A DNA stretch of 64,000 nucleotides, taken from Advenella kashmirensis WT001 (GTDB lineage Bacteria > Pseudomonadota > Gammaproteobacteria > Burkholderiales > Burkholderiaceae_B). A program made the translations under genes and the position numbers. The stretch lies in the NCBI RefSeq assembly GCF_000219915.2, contig NC_017964.1, positions 62,001-126,000 on the forward strand, read 5' to 3'. Under the pieces are notes generated by a model. That model saw only the letters and a list, made by a program, of their open reading frames with translations. It ran no database searches and was not told the origin of the DNA. Every line of letters begins with the position of its first letter. Positions within the stretch are counted from its first letter, which is position 1. This document shows positions 1 to 11,112 of the stretch, one piece after another.

Positions 1-1
1 G

Positions 2-760
2 TTTACCATGGCATTTCTCGGTTGGCTTTTTGTGCGGCATGTCTTTGCGCCTTACCTGCCGGCAGACCAGCTTGACAGCTACATTGCCGGGCTGATTCTG
101 CTGGCCGCCGCGCCGTGTACGGCAATGGTCTTTGTGTGGAGTCGCCTGACCCAGGGTGACCCGTATTTCACGTTATCCCAGGTGGCGCTAAATGACGCAA
201 TCATGATTGTGGCATTTGCTCCGATTGTGGGTCTGCTGCTCGGCCTGTCTTCCATTACCGTGCCCTGGGATACCTTACTGGTTTCGGTGGTGCTGTATAT
301 TATCGTGCCGGTTATCCTGGCGCAGGTCTGGCGCCGCTGGCTTCTTAACAGGGGGCAGGCTGCCTACGAACGGGCCATGGACATTATCGGGCCCTGGTCC
401 ATTGTGGCGCTGTTGTTCACGCTGGTGCTGCTGTTTGCCTTTCAGGGCAAGGCTATTCTGGCGCAGCCGCTGGTCATTGTAATGCTGGCAGTACCGATTC
501 TGATCCAGGTGTTTTTCAATTCCGGACTGGCGTACTGGCTGAATAAAAAGGCTGGCGAAACCCATGCAGTTGCCTGTCCGTCGGCCCTCATTGGCGCCAG
601 TAATTTCTTTGAACTGGCGGTTGCGGCGGCCATCAGCCTGTTCGGGTTGCGCTCAGGCGCGGCTTTGGCCACGGTCGTGGGCGTACTGGTCGAGGTACCC
701 GTCATGCTGTTGGTTGTGCGCATCGTGAACCAGACAAAACACTGGTACGAGCAAAAATAG
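2..760 (+). CDS. ACR3-family arsenite efflux permease (C-terminal part, cut by window edge)
   Basis: The reading frame is open to the left edge, so the gene starts outside the window; about 250 C-terminal residues are visible, against roughly 340-350 for the family. The protein is almost entirely hydrophobic, with about seven membrane segments. Near its start it carries the APCTAMVFVWS stretch, which in ACR3 proteins holds the conserved cysteine needed for As(III) transport, followed by a conserved polar segment (NDAIMIVAFAP). ACR3 permeases export arsenite from the cytoplasm using the proton gradient. The next gene downstream is an MFS exporter on the same strand, compatible with an arsenic-resistance operon, but no arsR or arsC is visible here. 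Confidence 0.88.
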   Translation, partial: FTMAFLGWLFVRHVFAPYLPADQLDSYIAGLILLAAAPCTAMVFVWSRLTQGDPYFTLSQVALNDAIMIVAFAPIVGLLLGLSSITVPWDTLLVSVVLYIIVPVILAQVWRRWLLNRGQAAYERAMDIIGPWSIVALLFTLVLLFAFQGKAILAQPLVIVMLAVPILIQVFFNSGLAYWLNKKAGETHAVACPSALIGASNFFELAVAAAISLFGLRSGAALATVVGVLVEVPVMLLVVRIVNQTKHWYEQK

Positions 761-885
761 TGTTAAATTTCCAATCAGCGCGTTGCCCATGTTGGGTACG
801 CGCTGACCGGGTCTGATCAGCTGGTCCGGCCGTCAATCTGATAGCCCGCTGATACCCGCGTGAACGGTAGCAAGGATCCATTCCC

Positions 886-2107
886 ATGGCATTAAAACTG
901 GCCCTCCCTGGACAAACAAGGGAATGGGATCGTCATCTGATGGCGGTTATTGCTTCGCTTGGCCTGACACAAATTATTGGCTACGGCACCCTGTACTATG
1001 CCTTCAGTATTCTTGCGTCCGATATGGCCGCAGATCTGGAGTGGTCGGTTGAATGGGTTTTCGGTGTGCTGTCTGCGGCCCTGCTCGCAGGCGGCTTGAT
1101 GGCGCCCTGGATAGGCATCTGGATAGATCGGTTCGGCGCCGGACGGGTCATGACGCTGGGCTCAGGCCTGGCCGCCCTGGCGCTCATTGCATGCGCAACA
1201 GCCACGAATAATATCGTATTTGTGATTGCCCTGATCGCGGTTGAAATAACCGCGAATTTGGTGCAGTACGCGGCAGCGTTTGCGCTCCTGGTGCAAAAAT
1301 ATCCGCTAACGGCCCAGCGCAGCATTACATACCTGACGCTGATCGGCGGTTTTGCCTCCACTATTTTCTGGCCCATAACAACAGCGTTGCATGCGCAGCT
1401 ATCGTGGCAAAACGTTTATTATATTTTTGCGGCCATCAATCTGCTGGTGTGCCTGCCCATTCACGCCTGGCTGGCGCGTGGTGCCCGCCAAGGCAAAGCC
1501 ACAACGGACACCGAAGTCAAAGTCTTGCCAGCCGACTGGCAGGCCCAGCCCGGCACACCGGCTTTGTATTGATGGTGATTGCGTTTGCGTTGCAATCGCT
1601 GGTGGCATCTGCCATATTGGTGCACATGGTGCCGCTGCTATCGGGCCTGGGGCTGGGCGCAACGGCGGCCTGGTAGGTACGCTCTTTGGCCCCGCCCAGG
1701 TACTCAGTCGGCTCACCAATATGGTGTTTGGCGGGAATCTGTCGCCCGTGACGCTTGCCACCATCGCCTCTGCGCTCATGTGTGCCGCGATTGGCGTGCT
1801 CAACAGCACTGCACCCAGTATTGCCGGGGCGATCACTTTTGCAATTTTATTCGGCCTGGGCAACGGCTTGTTCAGTATCGTTGCAGGCACCTTGCCACTG
1901 GTGCTATTTGGCAGTCAGGGCTATGGCAGATTACAGGGAAAAATCACCTCCGCACGTTTGACCGTTTCGGCCGTTGCGCCGTTCGCCCTGGCCTTCGGAA
2001 TGACCAATATCGGCATTCACTGGGCGCTGGCAATCACCATGGCTTTGGGCGCGGGGGCGATTGTTGCGTACGTGCTGATCAGGCGGCTGGTGTCCAGGGT
2101 GCGATGA
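886..2107 (+). CDS. MFS transporter, possibly ArsK-like arsenite exporter (two frameshifts as read)
   Basis: A 12-helix major facilitator of about 407 residues once two single-base losses are repaired. The first frame runs from ATG 886 to about 1550, a second frame covers about 1550-1672, and a third runs from about 1673 to the TGA at 2107. Adding one G to the GG at 1672-1673 joins the last two pieces. The N-terminal half has the MFS loop motif GIWIDRFGAGR (A-motif position) and the segment SITYLTLIGGFASTIFWP. Placement directly after an ACR3 pump and overall resemblance to ArsK-type MFS exporters make a metalloid efflux role plausible, but this is inference. The breaks match the single-base-loss pattern seen throughout the window, so the gene may be intact in the organism. 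Confidence 0.7.
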
Positions 2108-2386
2108 CACGGTTGATTGGTCGATAGCTTTACATAGTACTTTCAGACAAATCTAGTTCCTGGGCAGAAGAGGGCTCGGTAGCACATTGTGCCTCTGCGG
2201 GCACGGACATCGGGGTGCGCGTGCTATCAGGCAAGTCGGGAATCTTCGTACGACCCGCCTGCCTGGCGACCGAAGATACATCCATGAGGGGGATCAGATC
2301 AAGATAATTTTTCATTGTGTTGAGCATACTGAAACGGTGCTATCCCTGCAATTGGGTTAATAATACGGCAGCGCCACCCCCTGCCT

Positions 2387-3808
2387 CTAGGGCGTGGCGG
2401 GTTCGCCGATGCCGCTCTGAAGTGATGTGGATGTCAAGTGGTATTCTTCGGGTGACGGCTGTTCGGTGCCATCAAAAGCAATCCGAAAGGTGGCCCCCGG
2501 ATTGGCCGCATCGACCGATATGGTCCAGCCATGCGCCAGGGCAATCTGCTGACAAATGGCCAGTCCTAATCCTGATCGGCCCTCGCTGTCTGCCCCTCGC
2601 CAGAAACGAAGAAATATCTTGGGCAGATCGTTCTGATCTATGCCTGGTCCGTAATCTCGCACGGTAAGTCCGTTCTCATCATGCAGAACCTGTACGGTGG
2701 TGCCGGGCGGCGCATGCTGAATGGCGTTCTCCAGCAGATTGCGTATGAGGATGGCCAGTGCTGCACGGTCGGCCTTGATCAGAATCGGTTGGACCAGCGC
2801 ATTGGTATTGATCGCCACATCACGGCTGTCGGCCAGCCGGTCTAGTTTGACGATCGCATCTGCCACCACCACGGTCGGGTCCGTTTCGGCCATGATGTAA
2901 TTATGAGATTCGCTGCATTCGGCCAGTTGCAATAACTGTTGAATCTGGCGTGACATGGCGTCGATATCGGCAAGCAGTTGTGCTCGGTCGCTTGAGTCAC
3001 CCAGTTCGACCGTGCCACGCATCAGTGCCAGCGGCGTTTTAAGTTCGTGCGCAGTGGTGGCCAGAAATTCCTGCTGAACGCGATACCCGTTGGCCAGTCT
3101 ATCAAGGGCGCCATTAAATGCAGTGATCAGGGGCACCAGCTCGCAGGGCAGACTTTCGGTCGCCAGTCTGGCTTGCAGGTTCCTGGGTGTGATACGCGAT
3201 GCGGCCAGTGATACCTTTTGTACCGGTTTTACCAGGCGATAGATGGTGCATAGTACGATGGCACTGAAAATCAACAAGGCAACGATGGTCATGATCAGTG
3301 TTGTGAGGCGTACGGTACCGCCGTCATTCTGGGTCAGCGCCTGCTGAAAGCGCTCACTGCGGGCAACCTGCACATAATATTGCGGACCAGGCCTGTTGAG
3401 TGCGAATGTAGCCACATGGAGTAAATTGCCGTCCGGTGCCAGGTTAAATCTCTTTAACTGCGGGTTAAAAGGCTGTCCGGCGGCGGCAAACGGATGGGCA
3501 CCATCGTCTGATGCCAGCAGCACTTTACCCTGTGCATCAACAACGCGATAGATGACGTCATCTTTCAGAACCTCGAAAACGCTGGATAAGCCAGGATTTA
3601 CGTTCACTGCAATTGGCCTGTCGGCAGCGTCAAAGACCAGTCCACCGCTCAGTTGACGTTCATTTCCGACAAAATCAGCTTCCAGCATTACGCGTGGAAA
3701 ATAGGTAATGACTACGTGAGATAGAATCGCGACAAATGCTGTTGTGAGAATCAGTGCAATGGTGCTGGCAAAAAGCAGTTTTCCTGTCAGGCTATTGAGC
3801 TTCATCAT
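2387..3808 (-). CDS. Sensor histidine kinase of an OmpR-type two-component system
   Basis: About 473 residues from the ATG at 3808, which overlaps the end of the response regulator gene by 17 bases (translational coupling). An N-terminal membrane helix is followed by a periplasmic sensing region of about 130 residues, a second helix near residues 165-190, then a HAMP-like linker. The kinase core is complete: H-box TTAHELKTPL with the phospho-accepting His near residue 254, N-box NLLENAIQHAP, and G-boxes DYGPGI and GRSGLGLAI. It should autophosphorylate and pass phosphate to the regulator encoded just upstream. The signal is unknown. The adjacent MipA/OmpV gene on the same strand suggests envelope or outer-membrane control. 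Confidence 0.9.
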   Translation of the reverse strand: MMKLNSLTGKLLFASTIALILTTAFVAILSHVVITYFPRVMLEADFVGNERQLSGGLVFDAADRPIAVNVNPGLSSVFEVLKDDVIYRVVDAQGKVLLASDDGAHPFAAAGQPFNPQLKRFNLAPDGNLLHVATFALNRPGPQYYVQVARSERFQQALTQNDGGTVRLTTLIMTIVALLIFSAIVLCTIYRLVKPVQKVSLAASRITPRNLQARLATESLPCELVPLITAFNGALDRLANGYRVQQEFLATTAHELKTPLALMRGTVELGDSSDRAQLLADIDAMSRQIQQLLQLAECSESHNYIMAETDPTVVVADAIVKLDRLADSRDVAINTNALVQPILIKADRAALAILIRNLLENAIQHAPPGTTVQVLHDENGLTVRDYGPGIDQNDLPKIFLRFWRGADSEGRSGLGLAICQQIALAHGWTISVDAANPGATFRIAFDGTEQPSPEEYHLTSTSLQSGIGEPATP

Positions 3809-4487
3809 CCGCCTTTTGAAGCGCAAAGCCTTTGCCGCGCAGATTTACGATTTGCGTTAAGGACCCGGCCGCCAGAATTTTGCGACGCAGACGGTGTACC
3901 GCGACATCCAGTGCGTTGGGTGTAACCCCTTCTCCCAAACCCCACCCGGCCGCCTCAAGACGGCTTCGCTGTACTACCTGGCCTGCCGCCTGCACCAATG
4001 CCAGCAGGATCTGCAGTTCTGCCGGAGCCAGAGGCGTCGACACGTTCCCGTAGTTCATGCAGCCGCGCGCGGTGTGTACGGAAATACCGGCAAAAGTCGG
4101 TTCAAGGCTTGTCAATATAAGCGGCCGACGCAGCAGTGCGCGCACCCGGGCGACCAGTTCCTCTAGCGAAAAGGGCTTGGGAAGATAGTCGTCTGCCCCG
4201 GACTCCAGTCCTTCAATGCGGTCATGGATGGCATCCCTTGCCGTGACCATCAGGCAGGGCGTTGCATTGCCATCGGCACGCAAGCGCCTGACCAGGTTAA
4301 GGCCATCGCCGTCCGGCACACTGCGATCAATCACGAATACGCCGTATATGCCGGGTGTCATGGCCGGCCAGACGGAGTCCAGGCGTTCGAAAACGTCCGC
4401 TTCAATACCGGCAGTTGCCAGGGCTTTGCACATGAGCACAGCCATGCGTGGGTTGTCTTCGAGGATTGCAATACGGTTAGATGACAT
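3792..4487 (-). CDS. OmpR/PhoB-family response regulator
   Basis: 231 residues. The receiver domain (about 1-120) has the acidic pair E10-D11, phospho-acceptor D54 (in VIDRSVPDGDG), the T/A switch in MVTARD, and K104 in LPKPFS. The C-terminal winged-helix domain (about 135-228) shows the OmpR-type pattern ending in VAVHRLRRKI...VNLRGKGFAL. It is the DNA-binding partner of the overlapping sensor kinase. Its start lies only 7 bases after the stop of the MipA/OmpV gene, so the three genes form one minus-strand operon in the order mipA-like, regulator, kinase. The regulon cannot be read from the sequence; autoregulation of the outer-membrane protein gene is the simplest guess. Confidence 0.92.
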   Translation of the reverse strand: MSSNRIAILEDNPRMAVLMCKALATAGIEADVFERLDSVWPAMTPGIYGVFVIDRSVPDGDGLNLVRRLRADGNATPCLMVTARDAIHDRIEGLESGADDYLPKPFSLEELVARVRALLRRPLILTSLEPTFAGISVHTARGCMNYGNVSTPLAPAELQILLALVQAAGQVVQRSRLEAAGWGLGEGVTPNALDVAVHRLRRKILAAGSLTQIVNLRGKGFALQKADDEAQ

Positions 4488-4494
4488 GTCTTCT

Positions 4495-5286
4495 TCAGAA
4501 TCTATACAGGTAGCCCATTCGGAGAGATGGAGAGGTACTGCGTCGAACCAGCGGACTGTCGGTTACGCCGGACCCCCACCGCTGTACCCCAACATCCAGG
4601 AACAGATTCTGATGTCTGGTGAGGGTGTAATCTATTCTGATGCCGGCGTTAATATTGGTGCTGGATTTTCCTTCGTAACGGGCGCGCTCAGCCGTGACTT
4701 CGCTGTCTTTGACACCAAAGTAGTAATCCACATCCTTGCTATCGGACCACTGAATACCGGCGTAAGGCGTGATATGAATCCGATTGGTCGCGGCGAAAGA
4801 ACGTTCCACTGCCAGTTTAATACGATTACCCTTGCTCTTGCCCACAGCGCGCATCCATTCGAGCGAAACGTCGGCAACGCCGCTATGCCATGTGCTGGCC
4901 AGTCCCAGCCATAATCCGCCTTCGCGCTTGTCCATACCCGAAAGGTAGGACGAGTCAGATGATTTATAACCATCGCCCAAAGCGTATCTGGCCCGGATTG
5001 AAAAATCAACCGGGCCGGCAGACGGCAGTTTGGCGTCGAAGGTCGTGCCGAAAAATCGTACGTATCGATTCTGAAATCCCAGCAGGGGGATGGCGCTGGT
5101 TTCATTTCCCACGTCGCGATACGGACTACGCTCAAAGCCGATTCCGGCACCCAGACTCCATTGCGATTCGTTTTCCTGCGGATACTCAGGGATTCGCAGG
5201 CCTTCGGCCTGAGCCATTGTCGGGCCGACGCAGGCCAGCAAAGCGGCTGTCAATATTCGTCTTGTGCGAGTGTTTCGCGGTTGCAT
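4495..5286 (-). CDS. MipA/OmpV-family outer-membrane protein
   Basis: About 263 residues from ATG 5286; I chose this start because an AGGGGAA ribosome-binding site precedes it and it opens a normal signal peptide (basic NTRTRR, hydrophobic ILTAALLACVGPTMA, cleavage about AQA-EG). Upstream in-frame codons lack both. The mature part is rich in alternating polar/aromatic beta-strand segments (for example IHITPYAGIQWSD and INAGIRIDYTL) and ends in the aromatic YLYRF expected for a beta-barrel assembly signal. MipA/OmpV proteins are outer-membrane barrels; MipA in E. coli links murein enzymes, and other members respond to stress or metals. It is the first gene of the operon with the two-component pair. 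Confidence 0.85.
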   Translation of the reverse strand: MQPRNTRTRRILTAALLACVGPTMAQAEGLRIPEYPQENESQWSLGAGIGFERSPYRDVGNETSAIPLLGFQNRYVRFFGTTFDAKLPSAGPVDFSIRARYALGDGYKSSDSSYLSGMDKREGGLWLGLASTWHSGVADVSLEWMRAVGKSKGNRIKLAVERSFAATNRIHITPYAGIQWSDSKDVDYYFGVKDSEVTAERARYEGKSSTNINAGIRIDYTLTRHQNLFLDVGVQRWGSGVTDSPLVRRSTSPSLRMGYLYRF

Positions 5287-5784
5287 ATATTTCCCCTGAT
5301 CAACTTGGAGTGCAGATTGTCTGGCTATTTCTATTACCCAATCCTTACTGCAGGAAAAAAAATTGCAACAGGCTTGCACGTGTCAGGCCCGATTCCAAGG
5401 GTGTGTGTCAACGGCGACTTATTTCTTTGTGACCAATTTATTGAAAACCACGAGTCAATACAATCCTTACCCCGTCGTGGACCCTTAACTTGCGGCAAAT
5501 AAAAATCCGGACAAGCCAATTCGGTTCATGCGCCATGGTCGTTTGCGGGCGAGTTTCGCAACAGGCCTGGCCTGCAGCAGGTATATGCTTTATACCGGCT
5601 GATTCGCGCATCGAGCCATGCCAGTGCGACACGCAAAATGAAATAATATTGCAATTGAAATTTAACCTTTCTTGACTCTTTGATAGAAATGTAGTTACTA
5701 TTTTCACCAGATCTTTATGCTAAACGAAATTTTGTCCTGGCTGTCAGGCCGAATTAACCCACTCTAAGTGCACGAGGAGCTGTG
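5287..5784. other. Divergent intergenic region between mipA-like gene and narG
   Basis: About 500 bases without a credible gene. It must hold the leftward promoter of the mipA/two-component operon and the rightward promoter of the nar operon. A sigma70-like candidate for narG lies at 5673-5702. I looked for an FNR site (TTGAT-N4-ATCAA), expected for a nitrate reductase operon, and found no convincing copy; the nearest is TTGAC-TCTT-TGATA at 5673. No strong NarL heptamer array was evident by eye. Confidence 0.6.
5673..5702 (+). promoter_or_regulatory. Candidate sigma70 promoter for the nar operon
   Basis: TTGACT (5673-5678, 5 of 6 matches to the -35 box) is followed after 18 bases by TACTAT (5697-5702, 4 of 6 matches to the -10 box), about 80 bases before the narG start. 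It was found by eye and is only a candidate; nar promoters usually also need FNR, for which no good site was seen. Confidence 0.35.
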
Positions 5785-8700
5785 GTGAGTCATGTTATTG
5801 ATCGTCTCAAATATTTCATTCGCAATAAAAACGAATTTTCAGATGGACACGGGAACCTCGTAAACGAAGACCGGTCCTGGGAACAGGCTTATCGTGATCG
5901 ATGGCAGCACGATAAGATTGTCCGTTCCACTCACGGTGTCAATTGCACGGGTTCCTGTTCCTGGAAGATCTATGTAAAAGGTGGCATCGTCACCTGGGAA
6001 ACGCAACAGACCGATTACCCAAGAACCCGGCCGGACATGCCCAATCATGAGCCGCGCGGCTGTTCGCGGGGCGCCTCTTATTCCTGGTATCTATACAGCG
6101 CCAATCGCATCAAATACCCGATGCTGCGCGGCAGACTTGCGCGGATGTGGCGTGAAGCGCGCAAAACGATGGCGCCGCTGCAAGCCTGGGAGTCTATTTG
6201 CACCAATCCGCAATTGGCTGACGAGTACAAAAAAATTCGCGGTAAAGGCGGCTTTGTGCGTACCACATGGACCGAGGCCAATGAGTTGATTGCGGCTGCG
6301 AATGCCTATACGATCAAGCGCTATGGGCCCGATCGAATTGTCGGATTCTCACCTATCCCAGCCATGTCGATGGTCTCGTTTGCTGCAGGCAGTCGGTATT
6401 TGTCGCTGCTGGGAGGCACCATACTGAGTTTTTATGATTGGTACTGCGATCTTCCGCCGTCCAGTCCACAGACATGGGGCGAGCAGACTGATGTCTCTGA
6501 GTCCGCCGACTGGTTCAACTCCAGTTTTATCGTCATGTGGGGGTCCAATGTGCCCCAGACCCGAACGCCAGACGCCCACTTTATGGTTGAAGCGCGCTAT
6601 CGGGGAGCCAAGATAGTTTCGATTTTTCCGGATTACGCAGAGGGAGCGAAATTTGGCGATATCTGGCTGCATCCGAAGCAAGGTACAGATGCAGCCCTGG
6701 CGCTGGCCATGGGCCACGTCATTCTGAAAGAATTTCATCTGCAGGGAAAAAGCGAATATTTCCGTGAATACTGCCGTCAGTATTCAGACATGCCCTTTTT
6801 GGTTCGGCTGGTACGGCAAGCAGACAAATATGTGCCGGAACGCATGCTGCGAGCTTCGGACTTTGCCGATTCACTGGATCAGAAAAATAATCCGGCCTGG
6901 AAGACCGTTGCCTATGACGAAATAACCGGAAAAATAGTTGTGCCGCGCGGATCAATCGGCTTTCGCTGGACGGGCGAGTATGCGCAGGACCAGGGCAAGT
7001 GGAACCTGGAGCCCTGTGACGACCAAGGCAGGCCGCATCGCTTGCGTCTGTCCATTGTGGGCGAACACGACGAAGTTGTCCCGGTCGCATTCCCTTATTT
7101 TGGCAGCCAGGTCAACGATTTTTTCCAGGGGACGGACCACGACGATGTGCTGTTACGTAATATGGCTGTGTCGCGGGTCAACACCACAGAAGGGGAAGTA
7201 CTGGTCACAACAGTCTACGATCTGCTCATGGCCAATTATGGGCTGGATCGGGGCCTGGGTGGAGACAATACCGCAAGCACCTATGATGACGACGTGCCGT
7301 ATACGCCGGCCTGGCAGGAACGTATCACAGGTGTGAAGCCACAGGATGTAATAACGGTTGCCAGGCAGTTTGCCGAGAACGCAGATAAAACCCAGGGCAA
7401 GTCCATGGTGATCCTGGGCGCCGGCCTGAATCACTGGTATCACATGGATATGGCCTACCGCGGCATTATTAATCTGGTGGTTATGTGTGGCTGTGTCGGC
7501 AAATCCGGTGGTGGCTGGTGTCACTATGTTGGCCAGGAAAAACTTCGTCCGCAGACGGGCTGGAGTACGCTGGCGTTTGGCCTGGATTGGTGTCGGCCGC
7601 CACGCCACATGAACGGCACGTCTTTCTTTTATGCGCATACAGGCCAGTGGCGTTACGAGAAGCTTAAGGTTTCGGAGCTGTTGTCGCCCCTGGCGGACCC
7701 GCAAGCGTATCAGGCAGTTTGATAGACTTCAATGTCCGGGCCGAACGAATGGGCTGGCTGCCTCTGCGCCTCAATTGCAGACCAACCCCTTGCAGGTGGT
7801 GCGCCAAGCCCAGGAGGCTGGGCAGGATCCGGTGCAGTACGCCGTGCAGGGACTCAAGAGCGGCAAGCTCAAGCTGTCATGTGAAGACCCTGATCATCCT
7901 GATAATTTCCCGCGCAATATGTTTATCTGGCGTTCCAACTTGCTCGGCTCTTCCGGCAAGGGCCATGAGTATTTTCTTAAACATTTGCTGGGCACCGATC
8001 ACGGCATCCAGGGCAAGGAGCTGGGGGAAGATGGCGATCAAAAGCCGGTTGAAGTGGCCTGGCATGACAGTGCCCCGCAAGGGAAACTGGACTTGCTGGT
8101 GACGCTGGACTTTCGTATGTCAACCACCTGTGTCTATTCAGATGTGGTGCTGCCTACAGCAACCTGGTATGAAAAAAGCGATCTGAACACATCTGACATG
8201 CATCCCTTTATTCACCCGCTATCGGCAGCTGTTGATCCCGTTTGGGAATCGCGCAGCGACTGGGAAATCTATAAAGGCATCGCCAAAGCCTTTTCAGGTA
8301 TTGCGCAGACCGAGCTTGCTACGGTGAAAGATCTGGTCCTCACGCCACTGCAGCATGACAGTCCGGCTGAGCTGGGAGACCCTTTTGGCGTCACGGACTG
8401 GAAACACGACGCAGGCCGATGATTCCGGGTAAAACCATGCCGTCGTTTACCGTCGTGGAACGCGACTATGCGTCGCTTTACAAACAGTTCACTTCCCTGG
8501 GACCGTTGACTGCAAAACTGGGTGTGGGCGGCAAAGGCATCGCATGGCAGGCCAATGATGAATGTGATTTGCTGGCTCAATTGAACCATCGTGTGACCGA
8601 TGAGGGCGTCAGTTATGGCTTGCCAAAGCTGGAAACCGATATCGACGCCGCCGAGACGATTCTGACGCTTGCCCCTGAAACCAATGGCGAAGTGTCGGTC

Positions 8701-9533
8701 AAGGCATGGGAAGCCCTTTCTGCCTTCACCGGACGTGATCATTCGCATTTGGCCAAACCGCGAGAACATGAGAAGATTCGTTACCGCGATCTGCAGGCAC
8801 AGCCGCGCAAAATTATTTCCTCGCCGACCTGGTCAGGCCTGGAGTCCGATCACGTCAGCTACAGCGCCGGCTATACCAATGTGCATGAGCTGATCCCGTG
8901 GCGCACCCTGACCGGACGCCAGCAGCTCTATCAGGATCACACCTGGATGCGGGCCTTTGGCGAAGCCTGTGTGTGTACCGGCCGCCGGTCGACACCAAGT
9001 CGATTACACCAATGCTGCAGTCCCGTGGCAATGGCAATCCGCATCTGCTCCTGAACTTCATTACCCCGCACCAGAAGTGGGGCATCCATTCGACCTATAC
9101 AGACAATCTGATCATGCTGACCTTGTCCCGTGGCGGGCCCATCGTATGGCTATCTGAAGTAGATGCGGCAAAAGGCGGTATCGCCGATAACGACTGGATT
9201 GAAGCATTCAATGTGAATGGGGCACTGGTGGCACGCGCCGTTGTCAGTCAACGGGTGCCCGAGGGTATGACGATGATGTATCACGCGCAGGAGAAGATCA
9301 TCAATATGCCCGGCTCGGAAATCACCGGGGCCCGGGGAGGTATTCACAACTCCGTGACCAGAACCGTGATCAAGCCTACGCACATGATTGGCGGCTATGC
9401 ACAGTTGTCATATGGCTTGAATTATTACGGAACGGTAGGCTCCAATCGTGACGAATTTGTGATCGTACGGAAAATGTCGAAAATTGACTGGCTCGAATCG
9501 CCGCTACGGGATTCGGAAGTATCGAAAACCTAG
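5785..9533 (+). CDS. narG: Respiratory nitrate reductase alpha subunit NarG (four frameshifts as read)
   Basis: The catalytic subunit, which reduces nitrate to nitrite at a Mo-bisMGD centre on the cytoplasmic face of the membrane. GTG 5785 is preferred over GTG 5782 because GAGGAG lies five bases before it, and because it places the FS0 cluster ligands at H50, C54, C58 and C93, matching E. coli NarG numbering. The product is about 1250 residues after repair (E. coli: 1247). Frame breaks lie near 7718 (TTT run), 7775, 8418 and 8970; each is a single-base loss, and strong NarG sequence continues on both sides (SELLSPLADP, IDFNVRAERMGWLP, IPGKTMPSFTVVERDY, YRPPVDTKSITPM). It is the first gene of narGHJI. 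Four same-direction losses in an otherwise well-conserved gene point to sequence error rather than decay. Confidence 0.93.
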
Positions 9534-9548
9534 CGATGGGAGAGGACA

Positions 9549-11112
9549 ATGAAAGTACGGGCACAAATTGCCATGGTTCTGAATCTGGACAAATGTATAG
9601 GCTGCCATACCTGTTCTGTCACCTGTAAGAATGTCTGGACCTCGCGCGATGGCATGGAGTATGCGTGGTTCAATAATGTCGAGACCAAACCCGGGATTGG
9701 TTACCCCAAAGACTGGGAGAATCAGAAGCACTGGAACGGCGGCTGGAAGCGCAATGAAAATGGCCGGATCGAACCCCGCCAGGCGGAAAGCTCAAATTGC
9801 TGGCCAATATTTTCGCCAATCCGAATTTGCCGGAAATTGACGACTATTATGAGCCGTTCACGTTCGATTATGATCATCTGCAATCTGCGCCGGAGTCCAG
9901 AACGGCGCCCACGGCGCGTCCGCGCTCGCTCATTACCGGCAAGATCATGGAAAAAATAGAGTGGGGACCGAACTGGGAGGAGATTCTCGGCGGCGAATTT
10001 TCCAAACGGTCTGCCGATTACAATTTCGAAGATATCCAGAAAGATATCTATGGGCAGTTTGAAAATACCTTCATGATGTATCTGCCCCGCTTGTGCGAGC
10101 ATTGCCTGAATCCCAGCTGTGTTGCCAGTTGCCCGTCGGGATCCATCTATAAACGGGAAGAGGACGGTATCGTCCTGATTGACCAGGATAAATGTCGTGG
10201 CTGGCGCATGTGCGTATCGGGCTGTCCATACAAAAAAATCTACTATAACTGGAAAAGTGGCAAGGCAGAAAAATGCATATTCTGTTATCCCCGCATTGAA
10301 GCGGGCCAGCCCACGGTTTGCTCGGAAACCTGTGTTGGCCGAATTCGCTATCTGGGTGTGCTGCTTTACGATGCCGACCGGATTGAGCATGCCGCCTCGG
10401 TGCAGGATGAAGCCGCGCTATACGAGGCACAACTGGATGTATTCCTGAACCCAGACGATCCGGCCGTGATCGCCCAGGCCCTGTCCGACGGTGTGCCCCA
10501 GGGCTGGCTGGATGCCGCGCAGCAATCTCCAACTTACAAAATGGCGGTGGAGTGGCGGATTGCCTTTCCATTGCACCCGGAATACCGGACGTTGCCCATG
10601 GTCTGGTATGTACCGCCATTGTCTCCCATTCAATCTGCCGCCAACAGCGGCGATATTGGCACATTCGGTGCCCTGCCGGATATCAAATCATTGCGAATAC
10701 CGCTGCGTTATCTGGCCAATCTGCTAACGGCAGGAGACGAGGCGCCGGTCGCGCTGGCGCTGGAGCGCTTGCTGGCCATGCGTGCCTATATGCGTGCCAG
10801 AACCGTGGACGGCGTGGAGCGGCCGGACATTCTGCAGCAGGTGGGGCTGACGCTTGCACAGGTTGAGCAAATGTACCGATATCTGGCCATTGCCAATTAC
10901 GAAGACCGGTTCGTTATTCCCACCTCGCATCGTGAATATGCAGAAGATGCTTTCGATATGAAAGGCGGATGTGGTTTTTCTTTTGGCGACGGCTGTTCCA
11001 GCGGCTCATCCAAAGGCAGCCTGTTCGGCAAAAACCGAAGGGCGATGCCCAGCAGGTGGTATTCATGGACCTGCAACGCAATAAGGCGGTTCCTTCAGGA
11101 GAACCCACATGA
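9549..11112 (+). CDS. narH: Respiratory nitrate reductase beta subunit NarH (two frameshifts as read)
   Basis: The iron-sulfur electron-transfer subunit, carrying electrons from NarI haems to NarG. Cysteine clusters are visible: CIGCHTCSVTCKNVW near the N-terminus, then CEHCLNPSCVASCPSG, CRGWRMCVSGCPYKKIYYNW (Trp in place of one Cys, as for the 3Fe-4S site of NarH) and CIFCYPRIE...CSETCVGR. Two single-base losses break the frame: at GG 9782-9783 (one G restores RQGGKLKLLANIFA) and at the five-A run 11030-11034 (one A restores FGKKPKGDAQQVVF). The repaired protein is about 521 residues, and its TGA at 11110 overlaps the narJ start as ATGA. Confidence 0.93.

Noticed and set aside
2130-2327. 65-residue open frame on the minus strand after the histidine kinase gene
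   Set aside because: No ribosome-binding site, no recognisable domain and Ser/Thr/Pro-rich low-complexity-like composition; not supportable as a gene.
5673-5685. FNR box TTGAC-TCTT-TGATA before narG
   Set aside because: The right half does not match ATCAA; the left half is better explained as a -35 element.
5785-9533. Programmed frameshifting in narG
   Set aside because: Four shifts in one gene, no slippery heptamer with stimulatory structure, and the same single-base-loss signature in many unrelated genes; sequence error is far more likely.
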